NCBI GenBank assembly: GCA_900766245.1
Contig: CAAFUR010000021.1
Coordinates: forward strand, 62,001-126,000
Source: Veillonellaceae bacterium
GTDB lineage: Bacteria; Bacillota; Negativicutes; Veillonellales; Veillonellaceae
Length of the DNA: 64,000 bases
Direction: 5' to 3'
The position numbers and the translations under genes were made by a program. This document shows positions 1-8,981 of the stretch, one piece after another. The notes under the pieces are model-generated. The model had not been told where the DNA came from and made no database searches. It saw only the letters and a list, made by a program, of their open reading frames with translations. Each line of letters begins with the position of its first letter. Position 1 is the first letter of the stretch.

Positions 1-1224
1 ATTCAAATTCGTACTTGGGATATGCATCGTGTGTCGGAGTATGGTGTAGCGGCCCATTGGCGATACAAGGAAGGTAATAAAGGAAAAGCAGAAGCTGATT
101 TTGATGCCAAAGTAGGTTGGATTCGGCGAGTCTTAGAATGGCAAGATGGAAGCGATCCAAAAGAACTTTTGAATGCTTTAAAACTAGATGTCTTTACAGG
201 AGAAGTATTTGTTTTCACTCCTAAAGGCGATGTTATGAAGTTGCCGAAAGGAACGGTGCCACTTGATTTTGCCTACCGTGTTCATACCGATGTGGGGAAT
301 AAATGCGTAGGGGCAAAGATTAATGGTAAAATTGTTCCTTTAGATTATGAATTGCAAAATGGGGACATCGTTGAAATCGTTACTTCTAAAAATGGTAAAC
401 CACGGTTAGACTGGTTAAATATCGTTGGCTCTACGGAAAGTAAGACAAAGATTAGAAACTGGTTTAAGCGAGAAAATAAAGAAGAAAATATCGTCAAAGG
501 TCGTGAGTTACTAGAAAAAGAAGCAAAACGTTTAGGCTATGATTGGAAAGACTTAACAAAAAATGGTCGCCTAGAAAAGATTGGAAAATCTTTGAATGCT
601 GGCGGCGAAGCTGAGCTGTACTCTGCCGTTGGATTTGGTGGACTTTCAGTGAATACAGTATTGCTCAGATTGGTGGATATTCATAAGCAAGAAGTTGCTA
701 AGGAAGAACAGCGAAAAGATACGATGGCTGTTATCGACCGTCTTAAAGTACATCAAGGTAAATCCAAGAAAAGCAGTAGTGGTGTTCTTGTAAAAGGCGA
801 AGCCGGTGTGATGGTTCGTATGGCTCGTTGCTGTAATCCTGTACCAGGAGACGATATTATTGGCTATATTACAAGAGGTCGTGGTGTTTCTGTACACCGT
901 GCAGATTGTACTAATATTGGTCATACTCCAGATGATTTACATCGTATGATAGAAGTCGATTGGGAAGGGGCTACGCAAGATCAATTCCAAGTGAGTGTGT
1001 CTGTTCATGCCTATGATCGCAGTGGTTTGTTAATGGAAGTCATGGCAGTCTTGTCAGAAATGAAAATTAACATTTCCAATATCAATGCCAAAACAGATGA
1101 CTCGAAAGATGTGACCATCCACTTAATGCTAGATATTAAAGATGTGTCGCAACTTGACTTTGTGATGACAAAACTACGACGTGTAAAAGATGTGTATTCC
1201 GTACATCGAGGAGGGAAAGCATGA
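1..1224 (+). CDS. relA: RelA/SpoT family (p)ppGpp synthetase/hydrolase, 3' part
   Basis: This is the C-terminal 407 residues of a bifunctional (p)ppGpp synthetase/hydrolase; the N-terminal hydrolase and most of the synthetase domain lie left of the window. The frame is open from base 1 and begins in the conserved end of the synthetase domain (EYGVAAHWRYKEG). A TGS domain follows at about residues 63-124 of the fragment (DVFTGEVFVFTPKGD), then a zinc-finger-like segment with CCNPVPGDDIIGY, and a C-terminal ACT domain from about residue 330. The protein senses starvation on the ribosome and makes or degrades the alarmone. Its stop overlaps the dtd start (ATGA), so the two are translationally coupled, an order common in Firmicutes. 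Confidence 0.97.
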   Translation: MQIRTWDMHRVSEYGVAAHWRYKEGNKGKAEADFDAKVGWIRRVLEWQDGSDPKELLNALKLDVFTGEVFVFTPKGDVMKLPKGTVPLDFAYRVHTDVGNKCVGAKINGKIVPLDYELQNGDIVEIVTSKNGKPRLDWLNIVGSTESKTKIRNWFKRENKEENIVKGRELLEKEAKRLGYDWKDLTKNGRLEKIGKSLNAGGEAELYSAVGFGGLSVNTVLLRLVDIHKQEVAKEEQRKDTMAVIDRLKVHQGKSKKSSSGVLVKGEAGVMVRMARCCNPVPGDDIIGYITRGRGVSVHRADCTNIGHTPDDLHRMIEVDWEGATQDQFQVSVSVHAYDRSGLLMEVMAVLSEMKINISNINAKTDDSKDVTIHLMLDIKDVSQLDFVMTKLRRVKDVYSVHRGGKA

Positions 1225-1670
1225 GAGCCGTTGTGCAACGTGTAAGTTCTTCTTCCGTTACCGTGGATGGATCTGTTATCGGTAGCACGAAGCAAGGCCT
1301 TCTAGTGCTGTTAGGAGTGACAGATACAGATACAGCAGAAGATGTACAATACATTTGTGAAAAGGTCAGCCATCTGCGCATCTTTGAAGATGAACAAGAT
1401 AAAATGAATCTATCTGTAATGGATGTAGGTGGTGAGGTGTGCGTAGTTTCGCAGTTTACTCTCTACGGAGATGCTCGCAAGGGGCGTCGGCCGAATTTTA
1501 TGAAAGCAGCCCCACCAGCTATGGCAGAACGATTGTATTTGGAGGTTGTAGAGGCTTTCAAAGAAAAAGGTTTAACAGTGAGTACAGGTCAATTTCAAGC
1601 TCATATGCAAGTATCATTAGTCAATGATGGACCTGTGACGATTCTGTTAGATAGTAGTAAAGAATTTTAA
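1221..1670 (+). CDS. dtd: D-aminoacyl-tRNA deacylase
   Basis: This 149-residue protein removes D-amino acids (and glycine from tRNA-Ala) mischarged onto tRNA, a translation quality-control step. Length and motifs are those of DTD: MRAVVQRVSSSSVTVDG at the N-terminus, SQFTLYGD in the middle and the C-terminal NDGPVTILLDS, which form the active site at the dimer interface. The ATG overlaps the relA stop by four bases, and a purine-rich Shine-Dalgarno (gaggaggga) lies inside the end of relA. Confidence 0.97.
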   Translation: MRAVVQRVSSSSVTVDGSVIGSTKQGLLVLLGVTDTDTAEDVQYICEKVSHLRIFEDEQDKMNLSVMDVGGEVCVVSQFTLYGDARKGRRPNFMKAAPPAMAERLYLEVVEAFKEKGLTVSTGQFQAHMQVSLVNDGPVTILLDSSKEF

Positions 1671-1682
1671 TGGAGTTACTAG

Positions 1683-2306
1683 ATGAAGTTATATTATATG
1701 CCTTTAGGATCCTATGGAACCAATTGTTATATTGCACATAATGAAGCAGATAATACGTGCCTTATTACTGATCCAGGTGACGAAGGGGAGAAGTTAAAAG
1801 AAATTCTAGACAGTCATGAAATGAAAGTGCAAGGAATTTTACTAACTCATGGTCACAGTGATCATATTGGAGCTGTACAAACATTGGTGGATGCGTACCA
1901 TGTACCGGTGTATATTCACGAAGGGGATGCGGAGTATTTAACCAACCCAGAAGTGAATTTGAGCGCTTACTCTGGTCGATCCATTACTGCGAAAGTAGAT
2001 GATGTGCGCTATGTGAAAGAAGGAGATGCCATTTCATTAGGCGATACGACATTTACGGTGATAGAAACACCGGGGCATACGCCAGGTGGTGTGTGCTATT
2101 ATACGGAGGGAACTTTGTTAGCCGGTGATACCTTATTCCAAGGTTCAGTAGGTAGAACAGATTTTCCCAATGGTGATTTTGAACAGTTGAGTCAAGGGAT
2201 TAAAGAAAAACTTTATACGTTACCAGATGATACAAAGGTGTATCCAGGTCATGGCGGACAAACTACCATTGGTGACGAAAAGCAATCTAATCCATTTGTA
2301 CGGTAG
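1683..2306 (+). CDS. MBL-fold metallo-hydrolase (glyoxalase II-like, YcbL type)
   Basis: A 207-residue single-domain metallo-beta-lactamase-fold hydrolase. The metal-binding HxHxDH motif is present as HGHSDH at about residues 57-62, with further conserved histidine and aspartate positions in ETPGHTPGG, AGDTLF and YPGHGGQT. Proteins of this size and pattern are usually annotated as hydroxyacylglutathione hydrolase-like or YcbL-like; the true substrate is not evident. It starts 12 bases after dtd and sits in the relA-dtd operon, a common location for this family in Firmicutes. Confidence 0.88.
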   Translation: MKLYYMPLGSYGTNCYIAHNEADNTCLITDPGDEGEKLKEILDSHEMKVQGILLTHGHSDHIGAVQTLVDAYHVPVYIHEGDAEYLTNPEVNLSAYSGRSITAKVDDVRYVKEGDAISLGDTTFTVIETPGHTPGGVCYYTEGTLLAGDTLFQGSVGRTDFPNGDFEQLSQGIKEKLYTLPDDTKVYPGHGGQTTIGDEKQSNPFVR

Positions 2307-2314
2307 GTGATAGG

Positions 2315-3385
2315 ATGGGAAATAAATCCATACAGTATTGGTTGCGTTGTATTTTACTGATTTTAGCTAGTATTGGCTTGTTAATCGCCTTACCAGTGGT
2401 TATTCCTTTGATTATTGCGGTCATATTAACATTGCTATTATGGCCATTAGTCAATATGACGCAAACGTATGCAAGACGGTATTGGAAACAATGTCCACGA
2501 TGGATTGCTATCATTCCATCATTTATCGTGGTAGCATTGATTTCTACATTGTTGGTGCGGTATGTAATGGTACCAGTAATCGGTGAATTAACTAAATTAT
2601 TAATCAATTTACCATATGTATTAGACCAATTTGTAGAAGTGGTAAAAGGATTACAAGGTATCGATGGGGAAAGTATTATACCTCACCAATTTGAAGGAAT
2701 TATCAACACTACCTTGATAAAAATTGGTAATTATGGTGTAGACTTGGCACAACGTGGTGTACTAGCCATCGTGTCCTTTGCTAGTACCTTATTACAATTG
2801 TTATTGGTGCCGATTTTAACATTCTATTTATTGAAAGATGGACGCACCATCAAACGAGCTGTGTTAGATATTTTTTCTAGTCCTACATCAGCTCATTTAG
2901 AAGAAGTGGTGAATGACATTCTTCGCACGTTAGGTGGATATTTACGAGGACAATTATTGTTAGCAAGCAATATGTTTTGTCTTACCTTCATCGTGTGTTA
3001 TATGTATGATTTACCATATCCCCTTGTGTTGGCGGTGCTAGCAGGTATTGCGGAATGGATTCCAATTATTGGACCCTTTATCAGTGCGGCTCCAGCCATT
3101 ATTTTAGCTGCTGTTATCAGCGGCCCTCTAGCGGCGAAAGTGGCCATTACGTATGGTGTATTGCAAGTGCTAGATGGACAAATCATTATGCCCAAGATTA
3201 TGGGGCATGTCATTAATCTTCCCCCATTAGTGATTATTACTGCTATTTTTGTAGGTGGTTATTTCTTTGGTATGATTGGCATGATGACAGCTGTACCATT
3301 GACAGCTATCGCGCAAATTATAGCGAAACGCTTATGGTATTTTAATAGATATTATGTATTACAGAAAGAGGAACATCATGGATAA
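2315..3385 (+). CDS. AI-2E family (PerM/YdiK-type) membrane transporter
   Basis: A 356-residue polytopic membrane protein with an N-terminal hydrophobic pair, a central soluble stretch of about 90 residues and four to five C-terminal membrane segments, the arrangement of the AI-2E/PerM/UPF0118 family. The conserved C-terminal region with the IAEWIPIIGPF motif is clear. Family members export diverse small molecules or act as sodium/proton antiporters; the substrate here cannot be read from sequence. It starts 8 bases after the hydrolase, and its end overlaps the Fur start by 8 bases. Confidence 0.88.
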   Translation: MGNKSIQYWLRCILLILASIGLLIALPVVIPLIIAVILTLLLWPLVNMTQTYARRYWKQCPRWIAIIPSFIVVALISTLLVRYVMVPVIGELTKLLINLPYVLDQFVEVVKGLQGIDGESIIPHQFEGIINTTLIKIGNYGVDLAQRGVLAIVSFASTLLQLLLVPILTFYLLKDGRTIKRAVLDIFSSPTSAHLEEVVNDILRTLGGYLRGQLLLASNMFCLTFIVCYMYDLPYPLVLAVLAGIAEWIPIIGPFISAAPAIILAAVISGPLAAKVAITYGVLQVLDGQIIMPKIMGHVINLPPLVIITAIFVGGYFFGMIGMMTAVPLTAIAQIIAKRLWYFNRYYVLQKEEHHG

Positions 3386-3869
3386 AGCAACAGAAGTACA
3401 AGCAACAATGGAAAAATTGAAAGAACGTATTAAAGATAAAAAATACAAATTGACAACACAACGTCAAATTATTTTGCAAACGTTCATTGAAGCAGAAGAA
3501 AAACATTTAAGTGCAGAAGACGTATATATTTTGGTGAAAAAGAATAATCCAGATATTGGTTTAGCTACGATTTATCGTACATTGGATTTATTTACTGAGT
3601 TAGACTTAGTGAAACGTTTGGATTTTGGTGATGGTCGTAATCGCTATGAGTTGAATAGCGATGAACTAGCTCATTTCCACCATCATTTAATCTGTGTGAA
3701 ATGTGGTTGTGTAAAAGAATTTGAAGATGATATGTTGGAAACATTAGAGTCTATTATTGCTAAAAAATTAAACTTTCACACAACTGATCATCAATTAAAA
3801 GTATATGGTTTCTGTGGCGATTGTTATGAAGCGGCAAAGGCTTTAGAAGCTGAAAAAGAACATGCATAA
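3378..3869 (+). CDS. fur: Fur family metal-responsive repressor
   Basis: A 163-residue Fur-family regulator. It has the N-terminal winged helix (LTTQRQIILQTF, IGLATIYRTLDLF), the metal-site run HFHHHLICVKCG and a second Cys pair CGDC near the C-terminus, so the structural zinc CxxC pairs are present. I chose the ATG at 3378 because an AGAGGA Shine-Dalgarno sits just upstream; an earlier in-frame start would lie deep inside the transporter gene. Iron (Fur), zinc (Zur) and peroxide (PerR) sensors cannot be separated with certainty by eye; the motif set fits Fur best. It overlaps the genes on both sides. Confidence 0.85.
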   Translation: MDKATEVQATMEKLKERIKDKKYKLTTQRQIILQTFIEAEEKHLSAEDVYILVKKNNPDIGLATIYRTLDLFTELDLVKRLDFGDGRNRYELNSDELAHFHHHLICVKCGCVKEFEDDMLETLESIIAKKLNFHTTDHQLKVYGFCGDCYEAAKALEAEKEHA

Positions 3870-5478
3870 TACATACTGGTATGACGGGCCTCAAGAGTTA
3901 GGGTCCGTCATAGCACACCAGTGCGGAGCAGTGGGACTATTTTCATCGAAAGAAAATCCAGACTTTATCATCCATGTATCGTATAAGGGAATAGTGGCAT
4001 CTCTACTATGGGAACAAGAGCCAAGAGCAACTATACAAAGTGACGCTATTGTGAGGGACCGAGACGATTCTAAATCGGCAGGTACTGAAGGAATCTTAGA
4101 CCATGTTGATAAGTGTATGATAGTCAAGATGTTCTGCCATACGACTATACAGCATGAATTGTTAGAGACTAGTATACAGGGACCATCAGAATTATACCCA
4201 GAGTATGTCCATATATGGTCTCTTTCAGGAAATGATACTGTGGAAGGGCGCAAAGTGATAGGCAGAGAAGTCTTATCAGAGCTTAGACGTATATTGGGTG
4301 TGAAGACTAGTTTATGGGGCACCTTAGTAGGCGTACGTCCTACTAAGTTGACCCATAAATTATGGGACTCTTTAGGTGATATAGACCGAGTTCGGCAAGA
4401 ACTGGAAAGTACCCATAGTATTAGCCATGTGAAGTGGAAATTATTAGAGCAAGTGGCAGTGTTGGAACGCCCGTATGTGGCACATGTACAACAATCTCCT
4501 AAGGAGATTAGTTTATACAGTGGCATTCCTTTTTGTGAAACACATTGTACCTATTGTTCTTTTCCCTATGGGCTCATTCAGAACTATGGAAGGGTACAGG
4601 ACTTTGTAGATGTCTATCATCGTGATATAGAACACATGAAAAGACTTGTTAAAACACATGGTTTAGAGGTACAATCGTTATACATGGGTGGAGGAACTCC
4701 CACTAGTTTAGGAGATGGAGACTTTCACCATATTGTGCATGCATTGGGAGAACTAATTCCAAAAGGTCATGAATTTACTGTAGAAGCAGGGCGTCCTGAT
4801 TCATTGAATGCTAACAAGGTTCAATCTGTTGTAGATGCGGGTGTGACTAGGATTAGTTTGAATCCCCAAACGATGCAGGATGAGTTGTTACGTATCATTG
4901 GCAGAGGCCATAGCGTAGCAGAGTTTCTATCTATGTATGACTATGTGGCAAGACATACAGATTGCTCTATTAATATGGATTTTATTGCAGGATTACCACG
5001 TCAAACAGTAAAAAATATGGTGGAGAATGTGCGGTATATTGAACAATTACGTCCTCATAATGTAACGATCCATACGTTAGCATTGAAAAAGGGGAGCCCA
5101 TTATATGGGAGTCGCTTTGCCAATGAAATTCCTTCTGAAGATGTGGTGCAAACCATGTTAGATGAAACTCATGAAGCTTTGCTGCAACTAGGCTATATAC
5201 CGTATTATATGTATCGTCAACAATACATGGTGGGGCAAATGGAGAACATTGGCTACACCTTACCAAATTATGAAAGCATCTATAATATACAAATGATAGA
5301 AGAACGTCAGTCCATACTTTCTATAGGACCTGGTAGTGTGTCTAAATGGATAGGTGGCAGTGATTTTAGGCAACAAAAACAATACATGCCGAAAGATGTA
5401 GATACGTATATTCAAGATATACAACGACTATTAGAGAAACGTACTTTACTAAGTAATGAACATTGGAGGGACAGCTAG
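3862..5478 (+). CDS. hemZ: Coproporphyrinogen dehydrogenase-like radical SAM protein (HemZ)
   Basis: A 538-residue radical SAM enzyme of the HemN/HemZ group. The CxxxCxxC cluster motif is CETHCTYC at about residues 225-232 inside YSGIPFCETHCTYCSFPYG, followed by the glycine-rich SAM-binding YMGGGTPTSL. The roughly 200-residue N-terminal extension before the radical SAM core is typical of HemZ rather than HemN. HemZ is thought to act in oxygen-independent heme synthesis, but many members of this wide family have unproven roles and no other heme genes are seen here. It overlaps the end of fur by 8 bases and the hisS start by one base. Confidence 0.85.
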   Translation: MHNTYWYDGPQELGSVIAHQCGAVGLFSSKENPDFIIHVSYKGIVASLLWEQEPRATIQSDAIVRDRDDSKSAGTEGILDHVDKCMIVKMFCHTTIQHELLETSIQGPSELYPEYVHIWSLSGNDTVEGRKVIGREVLSELRRILGVKTSLWGTLVGVRPTKLTHKLWDSLGDIDRVRQELESTHSISHVKWKLLEQVAVLERPYVAHVQQSPKEISLYSGIPFCETHCTYCSFPYGLIQNYGRVQDFVDVYHRDIEHMKRLVKTHGLEVQSLYMGGGTPTSLGDGDFHHIVHALGELIPKGHEFTVEAGRPDSLNANKVQSVVDAGVTRISLNPQTMQDELLRIIGRGHSVAEFLSMYDYVARHTDCSINMDFIAGLPRQTVKNMVENVRYIEQLRPHNVTIHTLALKKGSPLYGSRFANEIPSEDVVQTMLDETHEALLQLGYIPYYMYRQQYMVGQMENIGYTLPNYESIYNIQMIEERQSILSIGPGSVSKWIGGSDFRQQKQYMPKDVDTYIQDIQRLLEKRTLLSNEHWRDS

Positions 5479-6752
5479 TGGCTATTAAAAAACCAAGAGG
5501 GACACAGGATTTATTGCCAAGTGTTCTTGGAAATTGGTACTATATTGAAAATACCATTCGTCGATTATGTAAGACCTATGGATTTGAAGAAATTCGTACG
5601 CCTATGTTTGAAGAAACGGGCTTATTTTTACGCGGTATTGGGGAAACTACAGATATCGTGCAAAAAGAAATGTATTCCTTTCCTACAGGGGATAAAAAAG
5701 ATCAATCTTATACATTGCGTCCAGAAGGAACTGCGTCTGCGGTTCGTGCCTATTTGGAAAATAAAATTTATGGTCAAGAATCGATTACAAAATGGTTCTA
5801 TATTGGACCTATGTTCCGCCACGACAAGCCACAAGCAGGTCGCTATCGTCAATTCCACCAATTTGGTGTGGAATTGTTAGGTACACAAGCCCCAAGTGCT
5901 GATGCGGAATGTATCTCTTTGGTGCTGCAACTATTGCGTGACTTAGGTTTAAAAGATTTGAATGTAGAGGTAAACTCTGTAGGTTGTCCAACGTGTCGCC
6001 CTGCGTATAGAGAGAAATTAATTGCTTTCTTTGAACCAAAAAAAGAAGAACTATGTGAACTTTGTCAAAGTCGCTTATACAAGAACCCATTGCGTATCCT
6101 TGACTGCAAAGAAGAAAAATGCCAACAATTGGCAGTAGGTGTTCCGGAGTTAAGTGAAAATTTATGTGAAGAGTGTCAAGATCATTTCCATCATGTGAAA
6201 GAATACTTAACAGCAGCTGGCGAGAAATTCAGTTTAAATCCACGCTTGGTTCGCGGTTTAGACTATTACACGAAAACTGCTTTTGAAGTACAGTACACTC
6301 CATTGGGGTCTCAAAGTGCTGTTGCTGGTGGTGGCCGTTATGATGGTCTAGTAGAAGAACTAGATGGACCACATACACCTGCGGTAGGCTTTGCGATGGG
6401 TATGGAACGGTTATTGTTGGCTCTAGAAAAACAAGGTTTGTTGCCAGAGCCAACACAAGAAGATTCCGTCTTCGTAGTGGCATTAGGAGAAATGGCACAA
6501 AAAGAGGCTTTCAGAATTACAAATACTTTGCGTAATGCCTATGTAAAAGCAGAAATGGAAGGTTCTGGTAAATCTATGAAGAGCCAAATGAAGTATGCTA
6601 ACAAAATTAACGCAAAATATGTTATTATAATTGGTGATAATGAATTAGCTGAAGGTAAGGTCATCTTAAAATATATGGACACATCTGAACAAGAAACAGT
6701 ATCCTTAGCTGAGATTACAAACCGTATAACTGAGTTAGTGAAAGGAAATTAG
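5478..6752 (+). CDS. hisS: Histidyl-tRNA synthetase
   Basis: A 424-residue class II aminoacyl-tRNA synthetase that charges tRNA-His. The N-terminus reads AIKKPRGTQDLLP, then come motif 2 around MFRHDKPQAGRYRQFHQ, the histidine-binding LVRGLDYYT and AGGGRYDGL, and a C-terminal anticodon-binding domain. I place the start at the GTG at 5478, seven bases after GGAGGG (5465-5470), giving the normal first residues; an in-frame TTG at 5463 has no good ribosome site. The GTG shares its G with the hemZ stop. hisS followed by aspS is the usual Firmicutes order. Confidence 0.96.
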   Translation: MAIKKPRGTQDLLPSVLGNWYYIENTIRRLCKTYGFEEIRTPMFEETGLFLRGIGETTDIVQKEMYSFPTGDKKDQSYTLRPEGTASAVRAYLENKIYGQESITKWFYIGPMFRHDKPQAGRYRQFHQFGVELLGTQAPSADAECISLVLQLLRDLGLKDLNVEVNSVGCPTCRPAYREKLIAFFEPKKEELCELCQSRLYKNPLRILDCKEEKCQQLAVGVPELSENLCEECQDHFHHVKEYLTAAGEKFSLNPRLVRGLDYYTKTAFEVQYTPLGSQSAVAGGGRYDGLVEELDGPHTPAVGFAMGMERLLLALEKQGLLPEPTQEDSVFVVALGEMAQKEAFRITNTLRNAYVKAEMEGSGKSMKSQMKYANKINAKYVIIIGDNELAEGKVILKYMDTSEQETVSLAEITNRITELVKGN

Positions 6753-6753
6753 A

Positions 6754-8550
6754 ATGGAAACTATGAAAGGTTTACACCGTACACATCATTGTGGAACTAT
6801 CGGTGCAGAACAAGTAGGAACAGAAGTGGTTCTTTGCGGTTGGGTAGAGCGCCGTCGTGACCATGGTGGATTGATTTTTATTGATTTACGTGACCGCTCT
6901 GGGGTTGTGCAAATCGTGGCATCTCCTGATCACAATATGGAGTCCTTCCATAAAGCAGAAGATGTACGTAATGAATATGTATTGTGCGTACGCGGTACAA
7001 TTACAGAACGTGATGCAGCAGCTGTAAATCCTAACTTACCAACTGGTAAATATGAAATGTACTGTGAAGAATTGCGTGTATTGAATGCAGCGAAGACACC
7101 TCCATTCTATATTCAAGATAATATCGATGTAGATGAAAATATTCGTTTAAAATATCGCTATTTAGATCTTCGCCGTCCAGAAATGCAAGCAAACTTGATC
7201 TTGCGTCATAAAGTGACAAAAGCGATGCGCGATTTCTTTGACAACAATGGTTTCTTGGAAATTGAAACACCAATGTTGACAAAAAGTACACCAGAAGGAG
7301 CTCGTGACTACTTAGTTCCATCTCGTGTAAATCCTGGTACATTCTATGCATTGCCACAATCTCCACAAATTTTTAAACAAATTTTGATGGTAGCTGGCTA
7401 TGAAAGATATTTCCAAATTGCTCGTTGTTTCCGTGATGAAGATTTACGTGCAGACCGTCAACCTGAATTTACACAATTGGACATCGAAATGAGCTTCATG
7501 AACCAAGAGCAAATCTTGAACATGCAAGAGCAAATGATTGCCCATGTATTTAAAGCGGCACAAGATGTGGAAATTCCATTACCAATGCCTCGTATGACTT
7601 GGGATGATGCGATGAATCAATATGGTTCTGATAAACCAGATATCCGTTTTGATATGAAGTTTACAGATGTAACTGACTGTGTGCAAGATACAGAGTTCAA
7701 AGTATTCCGCTCCGTTATCGACAATGGCGGTCAAGTAAAAGGTATCGTTGTAAAAGGCTATGCTGGCATTCCACGTCGTGAATTAGATGATTTGACAAAC
7801 TTCGTAGGTATCTATGGTGCCAAAGGTTTGGCTTGGGCTTGTTTCAATGAAGATGGCACGATCAAATCTCAAATCATGAAATTCTTAGGCGAAGATACAG
7901 TGCGCAATATCGGTGCGAAAATGAACGCAGAACCAGGTGATTTGGTATTGATGATTGCGGACAAACCAGCTGTAGTTGCGAAAGCGCTTGGCGAATTACG
8001 TCTTGAAATGGGTAAACGCCGTGGTCTAATCGACGAAAATAAATTGGCATTCTTGTGGGTAACTGACTTCCCTATGTTTGAATACGATGAAGAAGATAAA
8101 CGCTTTGTGGCAATGCATCATCCGTTCACATCTCCACGTGAAGAAGATATGGATTTGTTAGCTACTGATCCAGGTGCTGTGAAAGCCATCGCCTATGATA
8201 TGGTATTGAATGGCGTGGAAATCGGTGGTGGTTCCATCCGTATTTACCAATCTGATGTACAAGAAAAAGTATTCAATGCGATCGGCTTAAGCACAGAAGA
8301 AAGTCGTTCTAAATTTGGCTTTATGTTAGATGCCTTTGAATACGGTGCTCCTCCACATGGTGGTTGCGCTTTCGGTTTAGATCGTTTGGTAATGTTGATG
8401 GCGAAACGTCAATCCATTCGTGACGTGATTGCATTCCCTAAAACACAAAGTGCATCCGACTTGATGAGCCAAGCTCCATCTGAGGTAGCACCAAAACAAT
8501 TACGTGAATTACATATCAAAACAGATGTGGCAAAAGAAAAATTAGTATAA
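6754..8550 (+). CDS. aspS: Aspartyl-tRNA synthetase
   Basis: A 598-residue bacterial-type class II synthetase. It has an N-terminal OB-fold anticodon-binding domain (VVLCGWVERRRDHGG), motif 1 and motif 2 regions (FRDEDLRADRQPEFTQLD), the bacterial GAD insertion in the middle and the motif 3 region GLDRLVMLM near the end. The start at 6754 is seven bases after AAAGGA, and an internal ATG three codons later is the alternative. The sequence does not show whether it is discriminating (tRNA-Asp only) or also charges tRNA-Asn. It is the last gene of the cluster that begins at relA. Confidence 0.97.
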   Translation: METMKGLHRTHHCGTIGAEQVGTEVVLCGWVERRRDHGGLIFIDLRDRSGVVQIVASPDHNMESFHKAEDVRNEYVLCVRGTITERDAAAVNPNLPTGKYEMYCEELRVLNAAKTPPFYIQDNIDVDENIRLKYRYLDLRRPEMQANLILRHKVTKAMRDFFDNNGFLEIETPMLTKSTPEGARDYLVPSRVNPGTFYALPQSPQIFKQILMVAGYERYFQIARCFRDEDLRADRQPEFTQLDIEMSFMNQEQILNMQEQMIAHVFKAAQDVEIPLPMPRMTWDDAMNQYGSDKPDIRFDMKFTDVTDCVQDTEFKVFRSVIDNGGQVKGIVVKGYAGIPRRELDDLTNFVGIYGAKGLAWACFNEDGTIKSQIMKFLGEDTVRNIGAKMNAEPGDLVLMIADKPAVVAKALGELRLEMGKRRGLIDENKLAFLWVTDFPMFEYDEEDKRFVAMHHPFTSPREEDMDLLATDPGAVKAIAYDMVLNGVEIGGGSIRIYQSDVQEKVFNAIGLSTEESRSKFGFMLDAFEYGAPPHGGCAFGLDRLVMLMAKRQSIRDVIAFPKTQSASDLMSQAPSEVAPKQLRELHIKTDVAKEKLV

Positions 8551-8591
8551 TAGAAATTTGTCCAATAGAAAATTGTTATACTTGTAAGGAT

Positions 8592-8627
8592 AGGAACGGT
8601 GTATTTCTTCTTGAAATGACCGTTCCT
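8592..8627 (+). terminator. Inverted repeat after aspS, possible weak terminator
   Basis: The arms aggaacggt (8592-8600) and accgttcct (8619-8627) are perfectly complementary over 9 bases and are followed by a short ttct tract. The right half overlaps the spacer and -35 of the 6S RNA promoter, so one sequence may end the aspS transcript and start the next RNA. Confidence 0.4.
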
Positions 8628-8639
8628 TTCTGCTATACT
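8611..8639 (+). promoter_or_regulatory. Promoter of the 6S RNA
   Basis: TTGAAA (8611-8616), a 17-base spacer and TATACT (8634-8639) make a near-consensus vegetative sigma promoter. Transcription would start at about 8646, just ahead of the 6S RNA closing stem. Confidence 0.75.
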
Positions 8640-8645
8640 ATGGGT

Positions 8646-8823
8646 AAAGAAATTCCTGCTATGTGCGTGTTATATCGCAGTTTTGAGCCAACATTTTAAC
8701 TTAGGGATTCTCACTCTTGTAAGGGCACTCTGCCTCTACGAGGACTGTAATCTTACAAGGAGGAAACCCACCTGCCTTTGCAGGATCAAAACACGGTATG
8801 GATACGGCATAGTGGGGTCTTTA
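8646..8823 (+). ncRNA. ssrS: 6S RNA
   Basis: A structured RNA of about 180 nt with its own promoter. The two ends pair: CTATGT at 8659-8664 with CGTGTTAT just after matches ATACGGCATAG at 8802-8812, giving a long closing stem with one bulge. The middle carries the expected blocks, with a purine-rich GAGCCAACATTTTAACTTAGG and a 3' part AAGGAGGAAACCCACCTGCC followed by TCAAAACAC. 6S RNA mimics an open promoter and sequesters the housekeeping RNA polymerase. Position supports the call: in Bacillus one 6S gene (bsrA) lies next to aspS. A covariance-model search would settle it. Confidence 0.82.
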
Positions 8824-8824
8824 T

Positions 8825-8852
8825 AACCGCCTTATGGTGGTTTATTTTTTTT
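8825..8852 (+). terminator. Rho-independent terminator of the 6S RNA
   Basis: AACCGCC (8825-8831), a 4-base loop and GGTGGTT (8836-8842) form a stem with one G-U pair, followed by TATTTTTTTT. Confidence 0.85.
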
Positions 8853-8981
8853 GCATTAATAAGAACATATAGACTATATAACTGGATGCATGTATAATAA
8901 TGTATAAGTATATATGTTTGTACTACTGCATGCACGGTAGTAGTTATCAATATATGATGGTAGATATAGGGAGGTGTAAGG

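Noticed and set aside
3891..4526. A 211-codon open frame on the minus strand inside hemZ
   Set aside because: It is a shadow of the hemZ frame with serine/threonine-rich, low-quality translation and no ribosome site.
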